This document shows, in pieces, positions 22,393-31,996 of a stretch of 64,000 nt of DNA. Within the stretch, counting starts at the first letter, position 1, and every line of letters starts with the position of its first letter. The stretch lies in the NCBI GenBank assembly GCA_050084985.1, contig JBITNC010000002.1, positions 31,372,001-31,436,000 on the forward strand. Reading direction: 5' to 3'. The notes below the pieces were generated by a model. The model was not told the DNA's origin. It saw nothing but the letters and a program-made list of their open reading frames with translations, and searched no databases. Source of the DNA: Nageia nagi (lineage: Eukaryota > Pinophyta). A program made the translations under genes and the position numbers.

Positions 22393-22960
22393 ATGTTCAC
22401 CCCTTATGTCCCATATAATATTATGGAAAAGAAAACACTTTCTAGAATGACAATGTTTGGTGCATTGAGGATTCCATGTCAGATTGACCTCTTACAAGAA
22501 GCTTTAAAGCTTAAAAATAGTAAAAAGAAGGTAAATGAGGGTAATGCAGTATTTAAAAGTATTGATGATGTCCGTCCAACTCTTGTAGGCATAAGAAGAG
22601 CTCCACCTTTTTATTTATCTCTTAGATTAGAAGGTTGGGTAGTTAATAATTGTATGATTAATATTGGAGTTGGTATTAATATTATTACCAAAGCTATTAT
22701 AAATGAAATAAAATTATATATTACTCAATGCATAGATGGAGTCATACAATTGGATTCTTCCCCCATAGATGTAGTTGGTAGTGTAAAAGGAGTTTCCATA
22801 ACCCTGAATGCATTCCCTGATATCTATGTCATTTAGGACATTATTATCATTAATCTTCCACCTTTGTTTGGGACTTGCTTATTTAGAGGATTCACTACAA
22901 ATTTAGGAGGATAATTACCCTTAGATTATACCCATATCCTACTCTCTTTCCAAAATAAAT
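22393..22960 (+). pseudogene. Tat-1 aspartic protease region
   Basis: The reading frame used here is open back to about 22255 (apart from TAA/TAG) and continues to RT. The protease core is near 22630-22850: EGWVVNNCMINIGVGINIITKA, in which MINIGVGIN sits at the catalytic loop that in Tat proteases reads L-I-D-x-G-[AS]-x-[VI]-N. The Asp is Asn in this copy. Downstream, ITLNAFPDIYVI and then LPPLFGTCLF occupy the place of the flap and the LLGRPW block. It is recognisable by position and pattern but clearly inactive. Confidence 0.6.
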
Positions 22961-23166
22961 AGGTTAAAATACCAAATGAGGGAACTAAAAGTGTTCATAT
23001 TAAGAAGATCATAGAACAAACTTGTTTGAATGGCCCTGGACTAGTAGAAGTGTTTGAAAGGGATACACTCAAAGAGACACTATTGAACATAAAAATTCTT
23101 TTAGCTAATGACCTTAATTACTAGGTCACTAACATTGGTATAGGTAACTATTATTTATATGAGAAT

Positions 23167-23600
23167 ATGCAACCAATCTTAGTCATAGCTGAAAGAGAGC
23201 ATGAGATATGGATAATGTACTTTAATGGGGCCAGATGTAAACATAGTTATGGTGTGGGTGTTATTTTTAAATCACTAAAAAGAAACATGAGAAGGTTCTT
23301 ATTAATATTCACATGGATTTGCACAAATAATGCTGCTAAATATGAAGCTCTTTATTTAGGGTTATCTAAAGCAATTAGCATGGGCATTAGATGCCTAATG
23401 GTGTATGGTGATTCTGAATTGATCATAAAGTAAGTCTAAGATTAGATTAGTGCAAAAAATCACTATCTAAAGATCTATAGAAATAGAGTATGGGATTTAT
23501 TAGAGTCATTTCTAGCAATCAATTTCATCTCTATTCCTAGGAGGTACAATTAAGTTGTTGATGCACTTGCGGGTAAAGGAGCACCTTACAATATTAATCA
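23167..23600 (+). pseudogene. Tat-1 extra RNase H (aRNH), upstream of RT
   Basis: In the same frame as protease and RT. It has the RNase H order: IMYFNGARCKHSYGVGVIF (the first catalytic Asp, normally F-D-G-[AS], is Asn here), NNAAKYEALYLGL (Glu present), MVYGDSELIIK (second Asp present), NHYLKIYRNRVWDLL, and PRRYN then VVDALAG (final Asp present). This pattern, with YE-A-L and GDSEL, is that of the additional RNase H of plant Tat elements, not the RNase H that follows gypsy RT. Four TAA/TAG stops cluster after 23433, at positions where glutamine is usual. It lies between protease and RT, and a separate gypsy RNase H follows RT. Confidence 0.82.
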
Positions 23601-23989
23601 TCACAAGAGAGGAAAATTTAGAGTTAAAGTCCTATATAGGGCATCTGTGCTTGACATTGCAAATTTTTGGTAGGTATTTGACTCCAATGAGCATATTATC
23701 AATTTTCTTATAGATCAAGCATTAGCTTATACCTTTGGTATTGAAGAACTACCTGACTACTTCCAAGAGTTAGATGTTATTCAACTCATAAATAATGTTA
23801 TTCTCAAAGGATTATTCTCTTTTGAATGGCTATTTGATTATGAAGATGTTCAAAAAGCCAAAACTTTAGCTATTCAAAAGGAAAGCAATATTGAGTTGGA
23901 AGTTGAACCTGAAAAATGCATAAAGGTTGGATCATAATTCTTTGAAGAAGAAAAAAGGATAATATTTTAGATTTACCATGAGTGCTCCA

Positions 23990-24880
23990 AGGCAATTGCC
24001 TAGACTTATGATGATTTGAAGATATATGATAAAAATGTGATCCAACACACCATTGAGCTAGAGCCAAAAATTAAGCCATATAGACAAAAATAGAGGTCGA
24101 TTAACCCAAGAATAGAACAGGTTATGAAGCAAAAGTTGGTAAAAATTCTAGATGTTGGAATTATCTATCCTATCAAGCATTATTCTTGGGTAGCCAATTT
24201 AGTCTTATTAAGAAAAAAGAGTGGAGAAATTAGACTATGTGTAGATTTCAAAAATCTAAACTAGGTGTCTCTCAAAGATAATTATACTCTCCCTCCCATG
24301 GAGCAAATCCTGCACATAGTAGTCAAAGCTCGCTATTTTTCAATGATTGATGGCTATTTAAGATTCAATTAGATTTAGGTAAAGGATGAGGATCAATTCA
24401 AAACTGCATGCACTACCAAGTGGGGGACATTTGCATTTCAAAGAATGCCTTTTGGTCTCTCCAATGCTAGGGCTATTTTTTAAAGAGCCATGGACTATGC
24501 CTTTGGTGATTTGATAAACAAGATAATTCTATTTTACTTGGATGAAATCATAATAATTTCTAAGAGTAGAAAGGACCACTTGAATCATATTAGATAATTT
24601 TGTGAAAAATATATAGAATTTAGGATTTCTATCAATCCAAAAAAGTCTATTTTTATGGTTAACCAACAAAAATTGCTTGGTCATATTGTCTTAGAAAAAG
24701 GATTGGCAATTGATCCAAATAGACTAAAAGCTATTGAAGCATTGCCTCTACCTTCTAACAAGAAGGCACTGCAATCCTTCCTTGGTCAAATCAAATTTGT
24801 TAGAAAATTTATTAATGATTTTTTAGAGATTGTTTCTCTAATCACATCAATGTTAAAGAAATATGTTGTATTTTTCTAGT
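23990..24880 (+). pseudogene. Tat-1 reverse transcriptase
   Basis: Continues the protease/RNase H frame. Blocks in order: the KPYRQK then INPRIEQVMKQKLVKIL entry helix; GIIYPIKHYSWVANLVLLRKK; GEIRLCVDFKNLN; YFSMIDGY; FKTACTTKWGTFAFQRMPFGL then ARAIF; the active site FYLDEIIII (the family has Y-x-D-D, so the second Asp is Glu); and LLGHIVLEKGLAIDPNRL. Stops are all TAA or TAG, for instance after FKNLN and SNAR-AIF. It would copy element RNA to DNA in the particle. The Asp-to-Glu change and the stops make this copy inactive. Confidence 0.88.
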
Positions 24881-25290
24881 TTGAAGAAGCTCCTATTTTG
24901 AAAAACCTTAATTTTCTAAAATATTTTATCATGTATGCATATGGAGTAGAGAAAAGTGTTGCTACCATCCTAGCATAAAAGGATGACCAAAAGGAAGAAC
25001 ATCCTATTGCCTTTCATAGTTAAACACTGCACCAACACCAAAGAAGGTACTCATTGAAAAACAAGTGTTTTCCATAATGAAAGGGCTTAAGAAGTTTAAG
25101 CATTATGTGTATCACAATAAGATCCTTGTATATACCATTCATCCATATGTAAGGAATTATGTAATTCAAGAAGAATTAGGTGAAGAAAAGGCTAGTTGGA
25201 TCATAAGAATAATGAAATATGATATAGAAATTAAACCAACTAAGTTGATAAGGGGAAGAGCCCTCTATGAAATATAGCAGAGGCTACACA
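24881..25290 (+). pseudogene. Tat-1 gypsy RNase H
   Basis: Follows the RT connection with no gap. FEEAPILKNLNFLKYFIMYAYG gives the first strand, HPIAFHS the second, then after a one-base frame change near 25045 MKGLKKFKHYVYHNKILVYT, and ASWIIRIMKYDIEIKPTKLI with RGRALYEI at the end. This is the degenerate gypsy RNase H typical of Tat elements, in which catalytic residues are often lost. About 150 bases later the integrase begins, so no second RNase H is present on this side. Confidence 0.75.
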
Positions 25291-25379
25291 CATGATTGCT
25301 ATCATAGAGGATGAGGAACATCTCAATCAAGAGAATAATTAGATAAAATAATTTATTTTTTATTTTAGAACTAATAAAT

Positions 25380-26578
25380 ATTCTAAATCTGTGGATAGGT
25401 TTCAAAAAATGAGATTCAGATTACAAGCATTGAAGTTTATGATGATAGATGACCACCTTTATAGGAAGAATTTTGATTAGAATTTGTTAAGATGTGTAAC
25501 TCAGGATGAAGCCCCAAGAATTTTACATGAATTTCATTATGGATTATCTAGAAGACACTTTAGTGGTCCTACTATTGTAGCAAAAAATTACAAGCATGTT
25601 ATTATTGGCCTACTATGTTTCAAGATTCATTCAAGATAGCCTAAGAGTGTGACAAATGCAACAAATATGTGGGAAAAAGGAGACAAGCTGCTATGCCTCT
25701 CAAGCTGTGGTTATTGAAGAACCTTTCCAACAATGGGGCCTAAACTTAATTGGTGTTATAAACCCAAATTCTTCAATAGGCCATAAGTTTATTCTAATTG
25801 CTACAGACTATTTCACAAGATGGTCAGAAGCTATGCAATGTAAGAATGTAGATTAAGACGTAGTAATTGAAATTGTTAAGAGATTGATTACTTGCTTTGG
25901 CATCCCATAGACTATTGTATCAGATAATGGTCCTACATTTACTAGAGTTAATTTGTCAAACTTTATTTTTGAGTACAGGATCTACTAGATGTTCTCTTCA
26001 AACTATTACCCATAAGGGAATGATTTAGTAGAATCAACAAATAAAAACTTAACCCAGATCATTAAAAGGAAAATTGAAGGGAATCCCAAAAAATAGCATA
26101 CATAATTAGACTATGGGTATATGGGATCAGTGCCAAATCAACTATTAAGACATCTCCCTATGCATTAGTATATGGTAAGTGACCAGTATTGCTAATTCAT
26201 GTTGAATTACCAGCATTGAAAATCCTACAAGGTTTGGCAAACTATGACTTTGAATAACTACAAATAAGGTTCAATTACTTAATGAAGTTAGAAGAAGATA
26301 GAAACACAACATACCAATCCTTCAAGCATTGATAACATATTGTTAAGAAGTGGTTTGACAAGAAGAAGTCTTCTCGGGTAAAGTTTGAATTTGAAGACAT
26401 CATCCTCAAATGGAATGAAGAAACAAAAAAACTTGGGAAACATAAAAAATTTGATTCTTTGTGGAGCGGGCCCTATATCATATTTTAGGCTATGCAAAAT
26501 AATGCATTTAGGCTTCAAGACATTATCAAGTATCAAGAACTACCTATCTCAATGAACAAGATCTATTTGAAATATTAG
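25380..26578 (+). pseudogene. Tat-1 integrase
   Basis: The N-terminal zinc-binding region is at 25430-25680 (DDHLYRKNFD, ILHEFHYGLSRRHF, then CDKCNKY in another frame). The catalytic core runs from 25720: QQWGLNLIGVI (the first Asp is Asn), TIVSDNGPTF (second Asp) and NDLVESTNKNL (Glu). The C-terminal region has WFDKKKS, LWSGPYIIF and LQDIIKYQELP, ending near 26578. There are several frame changes and TAA/TAG stops. It would insert the cDNA into the genome. Confidence 0.83.
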
Positions 26579-27067
26579 TAGGTGATAGGGTGATTTCATA
26601 ACACCCACTAAGATTGTATAGTGTAAATACTACAATCCTTATCTTTAGAATTACTATTAAAAAATTATGTATATTATTTCACCAATGGTGCACTTTTGAG
26701 GAGGTAAGTAGCTGTTAATATTAGCATTAACTAGGCATGATGGAGATTAAACCTGATTAATGTAGACCATCTAATCAAAATGATGGTATTTAAGAGATAT
26801 TTTCTCAAACCACCAACCATACCTTAGCTACTACTTTAAATTTGGTACACTTGAATTAAATATAATCTTGCCTATCATCCCTAAAACCATATTTTGTATG
26901 AATCTTGACATTCCTTGTTCATTAATTGCTATTAATAGATGTCAGTTGCAAACCCTAGGCACATAAAACATACTCCTCAACCATTTGTTTCCTCACTTAA
27001 TGAATTTTAGAGATCAAGTTTTTGAGAGTTCTAGAGTTTATTGTTTATAGAGCTGTTAGCATAAGGA
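26579..27067 (+). other. Tat-1 spacer between integrase and downstream ORF
   Basis: About 490 bases with dense stops in all frames and no repeat. It resembles an untranslated gap, possibly holding signals for the ORF that follows. Confidence 0.4.
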
Positions 27068-30000
27068 ATGGGAGTGTTTAAGAGCTTAATCATGCATAGG
27101 TTTCATGTACCTGATGCTTACTCATGCTACATAGAAGTTGTCGAACATTTGGAACCTATAGTGACTAAGAAAGAGGGGGTAGATACTAACTTGATAGTGA
27201 TTCATGAGGAATACTTGGAGAATGCTCTCAATGTCAACTAGATGAAGATGAGAGTTATGAATCATATGGATACTTGGAAAGTAGATCCTTAAATAATCTT
27301 ATTGCAGCACTAAGTACTATAAGTAATAAGCAAAGGTAAGTCATTAGTTGAATCATAAATAAATGTTATGCTAGACTAGGGCTTGGTATATTATGTGCCC
27401 TATAAGTCCTTCACCTATTCAAAGCTACTCTTCTCTATTGCACTTAGGCACATCCCTCAGGCCTATGAAGTCAAAGCTTATAAGGAGAAAGAGGGAGAAA
27501 CAAAGTATGGGTACCAACCTGATATCTTTCTAGACTACTTTCTAGAGGTAATTATGTATGTATTCATTGTCCCCATAGATTGGACCTTCCAAATCAAGAA
27601 GAAAATCAATCTTAGGAGAGAAAAAGCTAATTTTTATCAAAATGAGAACAAGATGTTAGACTAGATTTATGAGAGATATGAAGGTAGATTAACCAAGATC
27701 TTACAGAGCTATGACATCACCTTCTTTGCAAAACTTAGAATAGGCAAGTCTTGCAGGCATTAGTGATCATTCTTAGGAATAAAACCCAAATAGAAGAAGA
27801 TGAAACCATGACAAGAATGGCTTACAATATTATTGAGGTTCACATTTGCTATGATTTTCCTACCTTCATCTCAAATGAGGTAAGGAAAAATCTGTTCAAC
27901 ATAGAAAAATATGATTTTTGGCATTTAACATACTTATGGTGGCTATTTTTGATCAAAATTTGGAAACTCTAGTGAAAGGAGGGCTCTAGATTGCACTAAC
28001 TACTTCATCTTCAGTGCCCACACCTAATTATTTAAGCGTGTGGTGCATACAAAACTCCATGGATCATACAATGTGTTTATGGAAAATTTATTTGGCCTAG
28101 TAATACAAATTTTGATGGGGAAGGTTACTCATAGATTGCACTAGTCAACCATGCAAGAGTTGCAAGGAGGAAACAAAATTGGTGAATGGTATTTTTTGAA
28201 GCATCATACAATTATAATAAGGCATGGGTATTTTAAGAACCCATTTTTCTTACTAAAATTTGTTACCCCTCAGTTATATTCTATAGAAATGGGTAGGTAA
28301 ATGTGTGCAATTGAAATAAAGTATGGGCCAGGGGGTAATTTTAAACCCATCATCAAAATACCTACCATTGCTACTAATTTTACATTGATAGAAATAGGTT
28401 GTAAAGATCAATTGGTAGATTTTATTGTACAAAATTTTAAATTAGATATGGTAGAATCTCCTTGGGTATATGACCTATTGGGGGATATAACAAAAGTAAT
28501 AAATTCAAATAAAAATGCCCAACATTTGGCCATGAGTCTTGGTCTCTTATTGAGTATTTTGTAAATCAAATTGAATAAGAAGTCGAGGCATCCCTAGAGT
28601 GGAAATTTGGAATTTTAGATAATGCTTGGCTAGCCATTGAGGGCATTAAAAAATATAGGATCTGGAAGGTCAGATGGTAAGATTTTTCCTTGAATCCTAA
28701 GGTTGTAGTCCAAGTGAGAGATGAGTTAGGTTTTGGCCCCAACAAAATTGATTATTTTACAAAATTTAGGTTTGAGTACACTACTAAAGAAAATCATGTT
28801 GAAAAATAATGCTTTGGTGAGTTCCAATACAATCAGTACTGGAATGCCCAATACATGTAGGACCCATTTTCAAAACTATGGAAATCAATCCTAGCTAATT
28901 TTCAATGATAGGCTATAGGAGATGATCAACCATTGGCACAGTAGGCATAAGAGCTACAAAATCCAAGGAAGAGAAGAGAAGAAGAAGCTTCTAGTTCATG
29001 ATAGCTTCAAAAAAGAAAATAGAAGGAGATGCTACTTCTTGTGAGTCTTCTCTAAAGAGAGGAAGAAGAATAAGAACACTAGCACAAGTGCAACAAACCT
29101 CGAAGGAGAAATAAGTGCCAGAAAAGAAGGCAAGTACTACCAAACCATCTATGGTTAAAAGTACCTATACCCCTTCTCCATGGGAGGTAAGTGAAAAAAA
29201 AACAACAATAGCTACAGCTCTTGGAGAATCCTCTCCCAAAACATCAATAAAAATAAAATTAGTAATAAAGGAGACAACTTAGTAAATACAGACACTCATC
29301 ATCCAACAAAGCCCACAACCATCCCCGTTGATACACCAAGAAGAACCTGAAGCAAGCATAAGAGAAATGGAGCTATTGGATGTAGAAGAAACCCAAGAAA
29401 CCCAAACACTGACACTATTGTTTACCAAGATGCTCAAGAGGAGGTGAGGGATGAAGTGCAACAAGGGGGAGGAAATGTATTAGGCATGAATGGTACTGTA
29501 GTGGCTGGTGGTGATGCAGGTGGTGACAAAGATGAAGATGATGATAAAAATCCAAATAAAAAGAAAGATTTTGGTCTAAAGGAAAAGCCACCTAAAGAAA
29601 AACCCATTGAATATGAAGAAGAAGAGGATGTATAGATTATAGCCTCTACAAAGAGAGTAACTCAGAATCTTGCTCAAGATACTCTGACATCCACCTTAGG
29701 AGCAAGTACATCTTCCCATTCTTTGATTCTTTTTTTACAACCTTGTAAGAGAAAATAAAAAGTATTTTTTCTACTTAGGTAGTAGATTCCATAGATTGGA
29801 TAACATTAATTAATAAACCCCCTATGCTCTTGAAGTAGCAAGTGAGAATTTTGATCAAAGTAACTAAAATAAGGAATATAACAATTATGCAAATGACTTT
29901 CAAATAAGGGAAATTAGACACAATCCCCATGATTGTAATAAATGTAAATACGTAGAGTGCTCTAGCTATGGACCAATCTAGGTTTTTAGTCAGTACTTCC

Positions 30001-31080
30001 CTAGTGATTGAAAAGAGTCTCCAATCTATGAAAAATAAGATAGATAAGCTGAATAAAAAGATTGATCAATATAAGAAAGATTGCTCCTAGAAAGATAAAA
30101 TGTTAGCCAAGTTGCAAAATCAAAATAAAGAGTCAATAGAGAAATTAGCCAAGTAGAAGTCTGAGCATGAAAAAAGCCTTGAAGAGGTTAAGGTTAAGCT
30201 GAAAAACATGAAGAAATAGATTGAAGATCTTAAGTCTCAAGCCATAGTGATTGAAAATAGAAGGCTCAATAAAATTAAGAGGAGTTAAAGAAGATATTAG
30301 CAACAAATAAAATGCTAAATGATGATAAGCTCAAGTTGCTCAAAATTGTTAAGAATTTTAGAAAAACCCAGGTTGAGTAGATAGGAGAGAAACTAGTTAG
30401 CATCTCCCAGCTACACCTTTTGAAGAATCAAATAGAATAAGCTCTCTAATAGTACATGGCTCAGACTGCACTTCATAAATTGGCCCTAAAAATTCCTAGA
30501 TCAATGATTGAAAGTATGCAAAGTTAACTCAGGGCCTTAACAGAGAAAGATTTGGCCATAATTACTCCAAGGCCCAGATAAACCATTTTGACAAGGACCA
30601 AGGATATCTATGATTTGCAAGATTTAATGTTTGTTGTGGACTTAAAGAAACACCAATTAAAATTAGAGATCAACTTTGTAAATAGATTCTTTCATTCTTT
30701 AGTCCAATTAAAGGCTCCCAAATTATGGGAGGAACCAAATGTATAGGGTAATGCTGATCGATGGGTAGCAAATACAAAATAATTTTTGAAAGTCATTTTT
30801 TGAGCAAAAAATTTTATACCTACAAGAAATAAATGACTTGATGTAGGAAGCAGTATCAAGATTCTAGTATACCAAAAGGTTGGAGAGTGTGCTGATAAGA
30901 TTTAAAATGAATATAGTTAAGATACAAGTATGCCCTATTTTATCATAAGTAGATAATTGGGATTAAAAGGATCTATACAAAAAATTGCAATTTTTGGTTC
31001 CTTTAGATTTAGTGCCACCACTAGAAGTCTTACCAAAGGATACATCTAGGTAAGTAAGTGGAAGTAGCAAATGAGGGTCC
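27068..31080 (+). pseudogene. Tat-1 long downstream ORF, function unknown
   Basis: From Met 27068 (MGVFKSLIMHRFHVPDAY) one frame holds for about 600 bases, broken only by TAA/TAG. A frame change near 27745 leads to a second part, and others follow. Parts seen: an N-terminal globular-looking region; a Trp/Leu-rich patch near 27915 (WHLTYLWWLFLI); a region around 28300-28560 (IEIKYGPGGNFKPIIKIP, MVESPWVYDLLGD); a Lys/Glu/Asp low-complexity stretch at 29500-29635; and a long Lys/Glu/Leu segment at about 30010-30300 that looks like coiled coil (NKIDKLNKKIDQYKKD, KLAK, SLEEVKVKLKNMKK). About 1,300 codons in all. The position is that of env-like ORFs in some plant gypsy elements, but I see no clear signal peptide or fusion-protein pattern. 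I do not recognise a family. Confidence 0.5.
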
Positions 31081-31482
31081 TATTCTTTAGTAAGCTGAAG
31101 ACCTTGAGAGCCACTAGAAGACTATTATTCTTTTAGAATTACACTTTGTAAGAGGGGTAACATTTTGCTATTCCTTTATTATTTATCAATTAAATTAATG
31201 CTTTTAATTCCCATTCCTTGCCCCCCTTTCATTATTTTGTAAGTACTACAATAAGTGTATAGTTTTTACACTTAGTTATTTTTGTTAAGTTTTGATGAGT
31301 CTAGGAAATTTCAGGTCATGTTTACATTGTTATAGGTCTTAATTTTGTAAATATTAGTTAAAATTTCCATCTTGTTTAGGGTGGGCATTGTTTGTCTAGT
31401 CATTTGGACCAAATATGGGAATTGTAAATAATCCATGATAATGAGTGTCAATATTTAAAACCAAGTCTTTTTTGGGTCTTAT

Positions 31483-31982
31483 TGTTGGAATGTATAATGC
31501 ATTATTATAAAGGTTTGTATTAATCCTCTTTGTAAATTCACTAATACTTAAGGGTATCATTTGATACCTTAAGTATTTGAGTGAATATGATAATGTAACT
31601 TGTCCTAAACTCCATGTCATGAGCATGCCCCTTGGGTTAAATGTTGTGCATGTCATGCTTTTGTACAATGGATAAAAGGGTGATCCAAAGAGGGATTTTG
31701 GCCTATAAATAGAAGAGACTCTCTTTGTGATTACACATCAATTTGTGAAGTAAATTTATGCTATAGGATAGTGTTTAGGAGATGAGATTAGGGGTTTTGT
31801 AAGAGTTCATATTTGTGAATGAAGTGAGATCTAGTTAGTGGATGTACTCCTACTTGGAGGAACCACTTAAATCTTGAGTTATCTTTATGAGATTGCTTTG
31901 TGAGTTATTTAGATGTGATTTGTGAGGTTACATGTGATCTTGGTAGTATAAGGTTGTGTATGTTATAGTTCAACCCCTTTCC
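31483..31982 (+). repeat. 5' LTR of Copia-1
   Basis: 500 bp, from TGTTGGAATG to CAACCCCTTTCC (the final CA is CC here), a direct repeat of 38788-39287. Confidence 0.92.
31704..31712 (+). promoter_or_regulatory. TATA box of Copia-1
   Basis: TATAAATAG, about 220 bases into the LTR and kept unchanged in the 3' LTR at 39009-39017. It matches the plant TATA consensus closely. Confidence 0.6.
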
Positions 31983-31984
31983 TT

Positions 31985-31996
31985 TGGTATCAGAGC
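31985..31996 (+). other. Copia-1 primer binding site
   Basis: TGGTATCAGAGC, the exact complement of the plant initiator tRNA-Met 3' end, two bases after the LTR. Confidence 0.92.

Noticed and set aside
22393-25030. Non-standard genetic code with TAA/TAG read as glutamine
   Set aside because: Most stops fall at Gln positions, but others fall at conserved Trp (after FEKT near 21318, and the TGA before ALDFIG near 60847) and one TGA lies in the gag at 15097. Frameshifts and lost catalytic residues show pseudogenes, so deamination explains the pattern better.
27068-31080. Envelope gene (errantivirus-like)
   Set aside because: The position fits, but I see no convincing signal peptide, furin-like site or paired membrane segments. 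Left as unknown.
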